Made by a program: the position numbers and the translations under genes. The notes below the pieces were generated by a model. That model saw only the letters and a list, made by a program, of their open reading frames with translations. It did no database searches and was not told the DNA's origin. A stretch of 64,000 bases of DNA. Origin: Enteropsectra breve. Its lineage: Eukaryota > Microsporidia. Below are positions 29,507-38,848 of the stretch, in pieces. Location: NCBI GenBank assembly GCA_024243835.1, contig JALPMN010000644.1, positions 1 to 64,000 of the forward strand. The letters are read 5' to 3'. Position 1 is the stretch's first letter; each line of letters starts with the position of its first letter.

Positions 29507-29735
29507 ACGCTCTATATTAACACTATTTAATAAAATTATATTTTATTAATATTGTATTTTATATTCCAAACTAAATTATATTTTCCAAACCACTTTTTAT
29601 TATTCAAAAATTATATTTTATTATTCAAAAACTATTTCTATACATGTGTATTCATGTCTATAATATTTTATGTCATTTAGCGTTGTTAAAATTCTACAGT
29701 ATCATTGAATTTTTAAAATTTATTTTAATATTAAT

Positions 29736-31271
29736 TTAGTGATTCTCAGGTCTCATCGCAGGGAAGAACAGCACATCCCTGATGTTGGCTGCATTAGTCA
29801 GGTACATAACAAGCCTGTCGATTCCAATGCCGCATCCACCGGTTGGGGGCAGTCCGTAGTCCATGACCTGGCAGAAATCCTCATCCACAGGCATCGCCTC
29901 CTCATCGCCCGCATTTGCATCCTTTGCCTGCATCATGAAGCGCTCTCTCTGCACCTGTGGGATGTTCAGCTCTGTGTACGCATTGCACAGCTCCTTCGAG
30001 TTAACAAACAGCTCAAAACGCTCCACAAGTCCGGCCCTGTTTCGGTCGTGTTTGGCCAGTGGCGAAGTTTCTGTTGGGAAACCAACAACAAATGTCGGAT
30101 TGATGCACTGTGGCTCAATATACTCGCCAACAAACTTGTCAAGCACACGGCTGAGAGTCAAGGGCTTCTCCATCTTGAGATTCCTCTCTCCGGCAACTTT
30201 AATCAGAAGATCCAGAGTTTCTTGGTTTGAGATATTCTCGCCCGTTAGTTCGATATTTAATATTTTGCTGAGTTCCGTTAAAATATCAATTCTCTTGAAA
30301 GGCAGTGAGAAGTCAAGGGGAGTGGCACTGAGAGACTCTTCTCCACGCTTTGCAGGCTCGTAGTTGAACTTCTCAGAGCCCTTTATTTTAATGGCCAGTG
30401 TATTGAGAATCTTCTCAACATGCTCCATCATGTCCTGATAATCCGCATACGCCTGATAAAACTCAACACTCGTAAACTCAGGGTTGTGTGTCAAATCAAT
30501 GCCCTCATTTCTGAACTGCTTTCCAAGCTCATAGACCCTGTTGAATCCGCCAATAACCAGGCGCTTGAGGAACAGCTCTGGCGCAACCCTCATAAAAAGA
30601 TCCTGCTTGAGCTCATTGTGGTGCGTTTTAAAGGGCTTTGCTGCTGCTCCGCCGTGGATGCTGTTCATCATCGGTGTCTCCACCTCCATAAAATCACTGC
30701 CGTTCAGATACTCCTTGATGTAGTTTATTATTTTGGTTCTGTTGATAAAGCGCTCGCGGGAGTCTTTGTTTACCAGGAGATCCAGGTGCCTCTTTCTGTA
30801 AATAGTTTCAGGGTTGCTCAGTCCGGTCTTTGCAGAGGGAATCACCTTCAGGCACGGTGCCAGGAGAACAAGCTCATCGAGAAATACGGATGGCTCGCCG
30901 GTGCGTGACTTTCCACAGCATCCGCTGAAACCAACGATATCGCCTCTTCGGATGAAATTTGCGACTTTGTAGATCTTTTCATCGCCCTTGTTCAAAATAA
31001 GCTGCAAATCAATGCCGTCGCTTTCCACGGTAAAGAAAAACAGCTTTCCGTGGCCTCTTATGGCTGTTATTCTGCCGGCAGACTGCACCTTGTCCTCACC
31101 CTGTGTATTTGCCTCGTATTTATTTGCGGCGTTCTTTATATTCTCTAGCTTGTCTTTCACTTGATATTTGTGCGGGTATATCTCCATGCCTTCTGCAATT
31201 GCCTGTGCAATCTGCTCTTTTCTCTGGGCACTGAATTCTTCTTCTGACAGTTCTTTTTCAACCTTTGCCAT
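29736..31271 (-). CDS. KRS1: Lysyl-tRNA synthetase, class II
   Basis: The protein is 511 aa. A short charged extension precedes the OB-fold anticodon domain (SAGRITAIRGHGKLFFFTV). The class II core follows: motif 1 around FMEVETPMMN, motif 2 FRNEGIDLTHNPEFT, and motif 3 GGCGIGIDRLVMYLTNA near the end. It charges tRNA-Lys in the cytosol. Base composition is distinctly GC-richer than the surrounding spacers. AATTTTTATTCCAT precedes the ATG. Confidence 0.95.
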   Translation of the reverse strand: MAKVEKELSEEEFSAQRKEQIAQAIAEGMEIYPHKYQVKDKLENIKNAANKYEANTQGEDKVQSAGRITAIRGHGKLFFFTVESDGIDLQLILNKGDEKIYKVANFIRRGDIVGFSGCCGKSRTGEPSVFLDELVLLAPCLKVIPSAKTGLSNPETIYRKRHLDLLVNKDSRERFINRTKIINYIKEYLNGSDFMEVETPMMNSIHGGAAAKPFKTHHNELKQDLFMRVAPELFLKRLVIGGFNRVYELGKQFRNEGIDLTHNPEFTSVEFYQAYADYQDMMEHVEKILNTLAIKIKGSEKFNYEPAKRGEESLSATPLDFSLPFKRIDILTELSKILNIELTGENISNQETLDLLIKVAGERNLKMEKPLTLSRVLDKFVGEYIEPQCINPTFVVGFPTETSPLAKHDRNRAGLVERFELFVNSKELCNAYTELNIPQVQRERFMMQAKDANAGDEEAMPVDEDFCQVMDYGLPPTGGCGIGIDRLVMYLTNAANIRDVLFFPAMRPENH

Positions 31272-31410
31272 ATGGAATAAAAATTTTACAAAAATTTCCT
31301 AATACTGTTGGTGCATATAGAAGCATGAAACATATATTGCTATAAAGTTTAGAAGTTGTTGCAAACTGTGAGGTTTAATATATCTCCATGTAAAAATAAA
31401 GGAGAAAATT

Positions 31411-31494
31411 ATTTTTAATAAGACGCAGTAGACCTCATTGTTTTAATAAGACGCAGTAGATCTCATATTTTTAATAAGACATAGTAGACCTATT
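31411..31494. repeat. Three tandem copies of a ~30-base unit
   Basis: The unit reads TTTTTAATAAGACGCAGTAG followed by ACCTCAT-like sequence; the third copy is diverged. It lies in the 573-base spacer between divergent genes (LysRS and the gene at 31845). Confidence 0.8.
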
Positions 31495-31539
31495 CTTAAA
31501 ATACCAGGATAAATAAAATCCTAATCACAACAAAAATCA

Positions 31540-31636
31540 TAGTTATTACTAACATAATAGTTATTACTAACATAATAGTTATTACTAACATAATAGTTAT
31601 TACTAACATAATAGTTATTTCTAACATAATAGTTAT
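31540..31636. repeat. Five tandem copies of an 18-base unit
   Basis: The unit TAGTTATTACTAACATAA is repeated about five times with almost no change. It sits just after the previous repeat in the same divergent intergenic region. The remaining spacer to 31844 shows nothing but A/T-rich sequence. Confidence 0.85.
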
Positions 31637-31844
31637 ATAAAAATGAAATAACATCATCTTTGATGTGAGATTTATTTTTCTTTAGAAATATTGAATTGCA
31701 TTTTGAACTGTTAGCGCCTCCATATTTTATTAGATTTTTTATTCAGAGTGATTTAAATAACTCTCTTAGTTCTCCTTATTCCCTTTAATTGCCAGCAAAT
31801 ACTTCTAAAGAAGATGCTGTAATGAAATTCAATAACACTCGCCC

Positions 31845-32120
31845 ATGATATTCAAGTCGCTAGAAAAAATTAAAGATACCGAAAATAATAGGGTTTACTC
31901 GTTTGGGCAGATAAAGGAAAAAATAGGCCATTCTCTCTACACAGTTTCGTACAAAGACACTGTGTTTAAAATCCATGCTAATGCTAAGGGATTTGGAGAG
32001 GGGGAATGGATACGATTTTATGGATGCATTTCTGACGGGCAGATAGATGCTATTTACTGTGAATCACTCAGTGGGATGGATATCGGGGTGATAAGCAAGG
32101 CTGCAGACATAGAGTACTAA
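31845..32120 (+). CDS. Small OB-fold-like protein, possible RPA3 (replication protein A 14 kDa)
   Basis: The protein is 91 aa. A beta-rich pattern (VYSFGQIKEKIG, YTVSYKDTVFKIHAN, GEGEWIRFYGCISDGQIDAIYCESL) ends in a helix-like MDIGVISKA. Order and length fit RPA3 or another single-OB protein such as Ten1. RPA3 would hold the RPA trimer that coats single-stranded DNA. There is no diagnostic motif, so the name is a hypothesis. The ATG is immediately preceded by CGCCC. Confidence 0.4.
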   Translation: MIFKSLEKIKDTENNRVYSFGQIKEKIGHSLYTVSYKDTVFKIHANAKGFGEGEWIRFYGCISDGQIDAIYCESLSGMDIGVISKAADIEY

Positions 32121-32229
32121 GCTTTTGTGTCCAAGAATAAACTAGAGATAAATATTAAAGCACTGGAGATGAATAGTGTAAAGAGGCTTTATTTATATCT
32201 GCAGCACTGTGTTGTTTCATTTTTAGCAT

Positions 32230-32769
32230 TCATACAGAATTATTTATCTGTTTTGTTAGCTCTTGTCTGTATTTTTCAACAACATTTTCATCGTAGGAAA
32301 ATCCGCTAAGTTCACTAACTCCACAGGCAGCCATGGACAGTTCCAGAAGATGCTTATCGTCGAAGTTTGTGCAGAGCAAAGTATCCAAGTTTGCCAATGC
32401 TGCATTCATCATTTCTTTATGTTCAATATGATTTTTATGCCTGTTGTGCTGTATCTTGTAGTTCATTATGTACACAACCTGGGCATACGGCTGTGGAAAA
32501 TCCAGTTCAAAATCCAAGATCTCCAATGCCTCTATCTCCATTTTCTTTATCTCCTCGAAATTAAAATCTTTATACTGCGAGAATGTCTTTTCCAGAAAGC
32601 CATGCACATCCTCTATTTTGCAGCCGAGAAAGAGGCAGAGGTACATTAAGTTTCCAGATGATATGGCTCTACATAGCCTGTTGTAGAGCAGAAGTGCTGT
32701 TCCTCTGACTCCAAGGGGGAATCTATGATGCTTTGCCATTTTGAGAATTTCTTGTTTTATGCTGTTCAT
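32230..32769 (-). CDS. Cyclin-fold protein, cyclin H/C-like
   Basis: The protein is 179 aa with a single cyclin box: VRGTALLLYNRLCRAIS, LMYLCLFLGCKIED, then IEALEILDFELDFPQPY. The last is the typical E..IL..L.F.L....P boundary of transcriptional cyclins (H/CCL1, C). It probably partners a CDK acting on RNA polymerase II. The second cyclin fold is reduced. It converges with the gene ending at 32120. ATCCTTGA precedes the ATG. Confidence 0.7.
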   Translation of the reverse strand: MNSIKQEILKMAKHHRFPLGVRGTALLLYNRLCRAISSGNLMYLCLFLGCKIEDVHGFLEKTFSQYKDFNFEEIKKMEIEALEILDFELDFPQPYAQVVYIMNYKIQHNRHKNHIEHKEMMNAALANLDTLLCTNFDDKHLLELSMAACGVSELSGFSYDENVVEKYRQELTKQINNSV

Positions 32770-33123
32770 TCAAGGATTATTAGTAAAATGATATTTTGTC
32801 TTATGCCATTTTTTTATAATGCACTTTCATAAAGTTATAGTTCAGACCACTATATTTTAAAAGACATCTTTACATAAATAGCTTTTCTAAGCATTCAAAA
32901 TACGTTCATTTGACTAGAAAATAAGCTTAATATTTATATTAGCAGCAGCATTAAATTAAGTTTATTTTAAGGCCTGTACAATTGTATAATACTCCTGTTT
33001 GAATAAAAATAACACTATTTTAATTAAAGCTTCTTTTAATTCTAAATTAATAAATTGTTTATTAATAAAAATAACACTATTTTAATTAAAGCTTCTTTTA
33101 ATTTTAAATTAATAAAAATAACA
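32770..33123. other. AT-rich spacer between the cyclin and Rpt6 genes
   Basis: No gene; its left end is the cyclin gene's upstream region. A direct repeat occupies the right end (see 33003-33132). Confidence 0.4.
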
Positions 33124-33132
33124 TTATTTTAA
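33003..33132. repeat. 61-base-spaced direct repeat reaching the Rpt6 3' end
   Basis: About 50 bases (ATAAAAATAACACTATTTTA, then ATTAAAGCTTCTTTTAATT) are repeated at 33003 and 33064. A third, partial copy runs into the last codons of the Rpt6 gene (AATAACATTATTTTAAT). Confidence 0.8.
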
Positions 33133-34380
33133 TAACTGTCTCAGTCCACTCTCCTCATCACTCTGCTTCTTCATTATCTTGGAAACAGCCATCTCGAAAT
33201 CCTCCTGAGTAACATGCACTCGTCTCTCCCGCAGTGCAAACATCCCCGCCTCAGTGCACACGGCCTTGGCCTCTGCCCCGCTGCATCCAACAAGATTTTT
33301 GCTGATAGCCTCCAGATCGATGCCTTTTGTCAGGTTCATTTTTCTTGAATGTATTTTCAGGATCTCCAGACGGGCTGATGACTTTGGTGCTGGAAACTCG
33401 ATTTTCCTGTCGATTCTTCCCGCTCTAAGAAGTGCTGGATCTAAAATATCAATTCTGTTTGTTGCCATAATCACCTTTATTTTGTTGCAGGACTCGAATC
33501 CATCGAGCTGATTCAGAAGCTCAAGCATCGTGCGCTGAACTTCGCTGTCACCGCCCTTTCCGCCCTCAGTTCGTGTAGAGCCGATTGAGTCGATTTCATC
33601 CATGAAAATAATCGATGGCGCATGCTCCCTCGCCATCACAAACAGCTCCCTCACAAGACGCGATCCCTCGCCAATATATTTTTGCACAAGTTCAGAACCT
33701 GAAACTCTGATAAAATTGCATTTTGTGTGGTGTGCAACTGCCCGTGCCAGAAGGGTCTTTCCGGTACCGGGAGGCCCATAAAGCAGCACCCCCTTGGGCT
33801 GTGATATTCCCAGATTCTCAAACAGCTCTGGGTGCTTGATGGGTATTTCAATCACCTCTTTAATTTCCTTAATTTGCTCGTCAAGTCCACCGATCATCGC
33901 ATACGTTGAATCAGGCACTTTCTCTACCATCATAAGCGAGACAATCGGATCGATGCTCGTCGGAAGAATCCGGTGGATGTTCATCGAAGTGGCCCGCAGT
34001 GCCACCCTCACCCCAGCCTTAAGCTGCTCGTAGTCAACTCCCTCCTCAACATCAACGATGTACTTCCCATCGGGCTGTGTCTTGACAAGGCACTTTTTGT
34101 TTCCCATTTTCTTGGAAATAATTCCAACACTCGAAGAGGCCTCCTGAGAAATGGCTATTTCGTCTCGCAGCTCTCTGACCAGCTTGTTAAGTGCTGCACG
34201 CTCCTGCTCAAGGCTTTTCAGCTCATTTTCTACCTTCTTGGTCTCAGACTCCACATAGCACTGCTTCATCTTGTAGAAATTTTCACATATCTTTTCATTA
34301 CCAAACAGAACTCTTTCTCCAGCATTATCACTCTCCTCATTTCTAATTGCTTCATTGCTTTGCGTTTCTGTTTGTTGCAT
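33124..34380 (-). CDS. RPT6: 26S proteasome regulatory ATPase Rpt6
   Basis: The protein is 418 aa. It has an N-terminal coiled coil (about 35-80) and an OB domain ending in [37 protein letters not shown] sequence characteristic of Rpt6. The AAA+ module has Walker A GPPGTGKT (202-209), Walker B FMDEID (259-264) and arginine-finger region [12 protein letters not shown]. It is one of six ATPases unfolding ubiquitinated proteins for the 20S core. The usual C-terminal LWK-like tail reads RQLLK here. TTATTCCCCATCCC stands before the ATG. Confidence 0.95.
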   Translation of the reverse strand: MQQTETQSNEAIRNEESDNAGERVLFGNEKICENFYKMKQCYVESETKKVENELKSLEQERAALNKLVRELRDEIAISQEASSSVGIISKKMGNKKCLVKTQPDGKYIVDVEEGVDYEQLKAGVRVALRATSMNIHRILPTSIDPIVSLMMVEKVPDSTYAMIGGLDEQIKEIKEVIEIPIKHPELFENLGISQPKGVLLYGPPGTGKTLLARAVAHHTKCNFIRVSGSELVQKYIGEGSRLVRELFVMAREHAPSIIFMDEIDSIGSTRTEGGKGGDSEVQRTMLELLNQLDGFESCNKIKVIMATNRIDILDPALLRAGRIDRKIEFPAPKSSARLEILKIHSRKMNLTKGIDLEAISKNLVGCSGAEAKAVCTEAGMFALRERRVHVTQEDFEMAVSKIMKKQSDEESGLRQLLK

Positions 34381-34686
34381 GGGATGGGGAATAAAATTTG
34401 TTGTTGTTATAATAGAAGAGATATGAATAAGTGCAGTACGATATTATTAGAATGAAGATTGTATAACAGATATTTTAGCATTGCAAAGTAAAGTTGAATT
34501 GAAAATAATATTCTTTAGCTAGAATATTGTATAAAGCGGTTATAAAAAATGACAATTTACTTCATTATAAAATTATTCTAATACCAACAAGATATAAACT
34601 ATGTCATAAAGCTACTCTAAATATCTACTATAAAAAATTATTATAAATAATTAATGTAAAAAATCATAGAATTTACACCCCATTTT
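34381..34686. other. AT-rich spacer
   Basis: No gene. The last bases, TTACACCCCATTTT, resemble a start signal for the decayed frame that follows. Confidence 0.4.
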
Positions 34687-35229
34687 ATGGAAAATAAACT
34701 ATCACTATTCGACAAACTAGATTTTCGAAAGGATATAGTTAAACAGTTTTAAAATCTAAGTGATGCTATCAAGGCTCTGCAAGAAATCTTAAAATACTGC
34801 TATGTGAATCGCGAATTTTGCGACAGAAAATTCGTTTGGATAAAGATGCCACCAGAAATGAAAGTTTATCCTTCATAAAGATTATTTATCTTTCAAGAAG
34901 TTGGGAGAGACATGGGGAATGTTTTTGACTCTGCAAAATAGAATTGTAGTGTTTTTTACTTACCATGTACATGTTAGTTGCATTTACTAATGGAGTTAAA
35001 AGAATAAAATTATGAACACACGAGTTTATCTATAGATATTCACTCAAATAAAGAGCTGTTGTTGGGCAATGCACATCGTGTAAGCCAGGGAGGTATGTCC
35101 CAAGTGATTAATATCTGTAGATATTTGCAAAATCTTCAACTGCGCTATGATAGAATACAGGTGATACCCAAGCTAAATATGATGGATGATATTCAAGCAA
35201 AGAGAAAATATGTAATGAGTATTTGTTAG
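34687..35229 (+). pseudogene. Possible decayed gene with a preserved start signal
   Basis: An ATG at 34687 follows CACCCCATTTT. The frame reads 63 codons with one internal TAA (34750-34752) and includes LSDAIKALQEILKYCYVNREF and KFVWIKMPPEMK. A neighbouring frame continues LSFKKLGETWG. Further on, a frame ending at 35229 reads LLLGNAHRVSQGGMSQ, YLQNLQLRYDRIQVIPKLN. Base composition is higher in GC than the flanks. The pieces look protein-like but need one stop and at least one frameshift to be read through. No family is recognised. Confidence 0.35.
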
Positions 35230-35538
35230 ACGATAATAAACTATTTAATGGCTATGAATATAAGCTATTTAACGCTTTTAGTTTTTTATAAATTGCATGC
35301 GCTTTTAAAGTCTTTTCTGTCACTAAAAATTTACCGCTTATCCTGGAATTTAAAAACAAATGTATGACAGCATAATAAGGCGTTAAAATGGCAAATAATG
35401 AATATGTATTAATCTAGCTTGACTAATAACCAATGAATATCGGCTTCTTGTATGTATTCTAGATCATTTTGCTTGAAATTGTTTTTTGATCAATTTGATA
35501 AAACATGAGGGGAATTGTGATTGTAGCCAAGTGCTCCC

Positions 35539-36365
35539 ATGCTAACACCAAGGCTTTTCCTAATGCTCTGCAGAATCGCTGCTTTTAGCACAGCTGCATA
35601 TTACTATAGCGATCTAAAAGAAACATTCTTGGGAAGAAAAAGAGGAGATTCGGTCAGAGAACGTGCTTCGACAATAATTTCTATAGAAGACTTAGAGACC
35701 AAGCAGCTGTTCTGCGATGTTAAGGCGAACAGTGAGCTGTTTAATTCAGCAAACAAAGCATTCAGAAAAATCGAAAAGATCCACAAGTTTCTCAGTAAAA
35801 GAACAAGCGATGCAACGCATGAGACAGTGAAAAGAGTCTTTGCAAATTATACAGCTCTTTTTGACGCGGTTGGATTTAGCCCACACAGGTCTTTTCCTGA
35901 TGTGTTTAAAAACTGTGGGAACACAGCGCGTATTGAGCTGCTAAAAGACATCACTTTGAGAGTAAAAAACAGAGAGGCGCACATAATGCTGAACATCGTG
36001 CTCTACACCCTGTCGATGCTAAAGGCACGCAGGAAATACGGCAGCACTATTCTGAGCAATTCATTCGGATTGAGTGGCTACGCAAAAATATTGACATTAC
36101 TATCCTGAAAAATGAAATCTCAAAATACAACAGGCTGAAGGCGACACTTTCTGACTTTCACACCCTCCTCAAGATTTCAAAGAACTCTGGGCTGTTCCTC
36201 ACTTTCAAACACAATCGTGCAGTAAGTTCGTTTGCTGGAAAATACTATGATTTTTATTTGGAGGTGCACACAATGTGCCTGAGACTCTTTGAAACGATTG
36301 AATGCCTGAATAGTAAAATAAGAAGAATGCACTTAAACCCAGAAAAGAACAATGTTGGTGGCTAA
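35539..36365 (+). pseudogene. Unknown membrane-anchored helical protein with one frameshift
   Basis: The first frame (35539-36108) begins MLTPRLFLMLCRIAAFSTAAY, a likely signal anchor, and is helical throughout. Near 36020, protein-like sequence switches to another frame. That frame is open to a stop at 36363-36365 and reads IRIEWLRKNIDITILKNEI, LKISKNSGLFLTFKHNRA. Joining them would give about 275 residues. The break could be a real mutation, a sequencing error or a programmed shift. GCTCCC immediately precedes the ATG. The family is unknown and probably microsporidia-specific. Confidence 0.55.
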
Positions 36366-36551
36366 GCACAAGCCTAAAATAGTTTGAAATACATTCAAAA
36401 GATAATTAAATTCTATTTTAAAGAGGTATTTTTCTCCATAGTGCCAACCCATTTTTCAAGGCAGAATTTATTGTAGTTATAACTTTACAATAGAAAAGTT
36501 GTTATTCTTCAGTATAAACTCGTAGGGTTTATAATAAAATTTTATCCTCTA

Positions 36552-36974
36552 ATGAAAATTGTCATCCAGCATGTGGATGGCGCAACAGTGAGGCATGAAG
36601 AGGAAATAATCGCAAAAATAAGCAAGGGGGCTGTTTTGTATGTGGGATTTGAGCGCGGAAAAGAAAATGGCGAATTTGGAGAAATAATCAAACAGCTTGA
36701 CTTGCTTTTAGGGAGCGATTTCTTAGCCAATAAGAGCCTGCTGGTTCTGAGCCAGTTTACGTTATTTGGAAAATATACCAAGAATAAGCCGTCATTTCAC
36801 AATGCAGAGGAGCATGCGATTGCCAAGGACTATTTTAACCGCTTTTATGACCAGATCAAAAAATATCATGGACAGACTAATGAGCGTTGCGATATACAGA
36901 GGGGAATATTCGGATCATATTTGCAGATAGAACTTGAAGGCAAAAACATGGACCCAATTCTTGTCGAGTACTGA
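36552..36974 (+). CDS. D-aminoacyl-tRNA deacylase (DTD) subunit with SQFTL but no Gly-cisPro
   Basis: The protein is 140 aa in the DTD fold: MKIVIQHVDGATV, LYVGFERGK, then the active-site motif S67-QFTL-71, NKPSF (78-82) and GIFGSYLQIEL. DTD removes D-amino acids (and glycine from tRNA-Ala) mischarged on tRNA. The second signature, normally NDGPVT and forming the Gly-cisPro chirality filter, reads NMDPIL (132-137), so the glycine is absent. A second DTD-like gene 1.3 kb away (38304-38654) has the opposite set of motifs. AAATTTTATCCTCTA precedes the start. Confidence 0.85.
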   Translation: MKIVIQHVDGATVRHEEEIIAKISKGAVLYVGFERGKENGEFGEIIKQLDLLLGSDFLANKSLLVLSQFTLFGKYTKNKPSFHNAEEHAIAKDYFNRFYDQIKKYHGQTNERCDIQRGIFGSYLQIELEGKNMDPILVEY

Positions 36975-37119
36975 AGAACAATTAAAGCTTTTTATATTCG
37001 ATATTTTTTATTCATGGAAGAAGAGTGTGTAAATCAATGAAACTGCCTCAAACTTATAAAACAATACGTCTGTTTCTATCGATGTTAATTTAAACTTTAA
37101 ATTAGCAAAGAAAAAACAA

Positions 37120-37191
37120 TGGTTCTACCGAGATTCGAACTCAGATCGCCGGATTCAGAGACCGAAATGCTAGCCATTACACCATAGAACC
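37120..37191 (-). tRNA. tRNA-Gln (CUG)
   Basis: Acceptor GGTTCTA pairs with TAGAACC. The D-arm (GGTGTAATGGCTAGCA) and T-loop GTTCGAATC are standard, and the anticodon loop CTCTGAA gives CUG. The anticodon stem has one weak T-T apposition. There is no intron. The sequence is close to other eukaryotic tRNA-Gln genes. Confidence 0.9.
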
Positions 37192-37367
37192 ATAAAAAAG
37201 ATTTATAAAAAGGAATACATAAAATTTAGTTTTAGTTTTGTTTAAATAAAGCAAAAGTATAAAAATGAGTCAGACAAATTGTGATGCTTTGTATGCACAC
37301 GAGACAATGAAACACAAAGGCACACATAAATATATAACATTTAAGCCATTTAATAGCTCGTTGTCAT

Positions 37368-38117
37368 CTATACAAATATATTTTGGTGTTTTCTACGAAA
37401 TATTTTCAGCTTTTTGATGCATCCTCTCGGATCAACGATAAACTCCCTTGATGTACTTCTGCAGAGCCACAAAAACACGTAGTAGACATTGAGCAGCAGT
37501 GAAAACAGAAATAAAATGGCAATTGCAGATCTATAAATAACAGTGCTGACTTTAAAAATATCAGCAAAGACTTTTCTATTAAAACTGAGATTGACAGGTC
37601 TGGTTGAGAAAATTAAACTATAGCACATTACTCCCAGAAGACCAGAAAGGCTTAAAATATAGCAGTAGTAGGCATGCAAGTTGTTCTTGCCGATGCATGT
37701 CCCAAGTGCGCCGCAGTGGTGGTCCTTCTCTAAAATACACGCATTGCAAATGGTGCAGTGTGCAACTCCCCTTGGCCTGTATATTTCGCAGGAATCACAG
37801 TATTTTCTTAGTGGCTCCAGCCGTTCCATTAGAATGTGAAGCACCTGCTCACTTTCTAACAAGGATGGATCGGTCATGTTCTCTTCACTGGAAACACTAT
37901 CTGGGCACTCACCTGTTGAACCTGATCTTACCGTTCCTGGTGATGTAAGAATTACATTGTAAAGCGCAACGGTATTTACCATAATTAGTGTGAAACAGAA
38001 ACTGACGCGCTGATAAGTGAAATCGCTGCTTGCCAGGCAGTGCAGGGCTGACATGTACAGCAGAAGATGGAGTATCAGGCTAAACTTGTACCGACTCTCG
38101 CTTTTTGCTTCCCACAT
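37368..38117 (-). CDS. DHHC-type protein S-palmitoyltransferase
   Basis: The protein is 249 aa. Two hydrophobic spans (about 13-30, 38-57) precede the Cys-rich domain (C107-x2-C110, HCTIC-x2-C), which holds the catalytic DHHC at 132-135. Two more spans follow. The residues after DHHC are GALGTCIG rather than the common PWVNNCVG, so that part is diverged while the cysteine is kept. It attaches palmitate to cytosolic cysteines at ER, Golgi or plasma membrane. A CCCCC run lies about 40 bases upstream of the ATG. Confidence 0.9.
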   Translation of the reverse strand: MWEAKSESRYKFSLILHLLLYMSALHCLASSDFTYQRVSFCFTLIMVNTVALYNVILTSPGTVRSGSTGECPDSVSSEENMTDPSLLESEQVLHILMERLEPLRKYCDSCEIYRPRGVAHCTICNACILEKDHHCGALGTCIGKNNLHAYYCYILSLSGLLGVMCYSLIFSTRPVNLSFNRKVFADIFKVSTVIYRSAIAILFLFSLLLNVYYVFLWLCRSTSREFIVDPRGCIKKLKIFRRKHQNIFV

Positions 38118-38303
38118 GTTCTGTGGAGTGTTTCAGGTTTTACCTGTAAAAGGGGGTTATTTTAAAGATCCAATCAAAATATTCTATGGTATTCAAATAT
38201 TCTATGGTATTAAAATAACAAGACCACTTGAATATCAAAACATAATTTAAATCTATTTACTCCCTGTTTATAAAGACTTTCTTATATTCATCATAGTTTA
38301 GCT

Positions 38304-38654
38304 CTAAAAGTCCAAAATAAAGGTACAAGGGCCGTCATTCACAAACTTGAAGTTATCGCCTGGGGCAACGATATGAATATCTTTTATTTTCTCTGAAAAT
38401 ATGCGAATTATTGAATTTGCATCTTCTATCTGTAGATTTAACTGCGGCTTGAGGATCAGCGCATGGCTCTTTTCTGCAAGGCTTTCTGTCCAGCTTTCAT
38501 ACATTTTAATTCTGGCTATCTTATCTCTAATTCGTTCCATCATAGCTGTGCCCATGACTTCATTCTCCTTGTTCTTCATAAAAGCAACAGCTCCTCTCCC
38601 CACTGCACAGTTTTGTGTTTCTGCACTTGTGAACTTCTGCAGAATTATTTGCAT
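38304..38654 (-). CDS. Second DTD-like protein keeping the Gly-cisPro motif only
   Basis: The protein is 116 aa and aligns with DTD from the first strand (MQIILQKFTSAET) to the last, which reads FKFVNDGPCTFILDF. It retains NDGP (106-109), the Gly-cisPro loop that DTD inserts into the partner subunit's pocket. The active-site strand normally reading SQFTL is LKPQLNL here (68-74), and the following PSF segment is deleted. On its own it should lack a normal pocket. It is therefore likely a regulatory or completing partner of the DTD at 36552-36974, or a decaying paralogue. GAGCCCCTG precedes the ATG. Confidence 0.65.
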   Translation of the reverse strand: MQIILQKFTSAETQNCAVGRGAVAFMKNKENEVMGTAMMERIRDKIARIKMYESWTESLAEKSHALILKPQLNLQIEDANSIIRIFSEKIKDIHIVAPGDNFKFVNDGPCTFILDF

Positions 38655-38848
38655 CAGGGGCTCTTATTTGTCTTCATATTTTAAACTGTAATGCAGCCAT
38701 AAATAATATTAAAAAAGGATAAACTAATTCATCCACATTAAACACAGTTTATATTGACTACTATCAATATATTTTCATCCATGAATATTAAAGATTTATA
38801 ATTTCAGTATAAAAAATCTAATTTATTTTTGACTGAGAGCTTATTATC

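Noticed and set aside
27230..31636. CRISPR-like arrays in the intergenic repeats
   Set aside because: Units are contiguous tandem repeats with no unique spacers, and the genome is eukaryotic.
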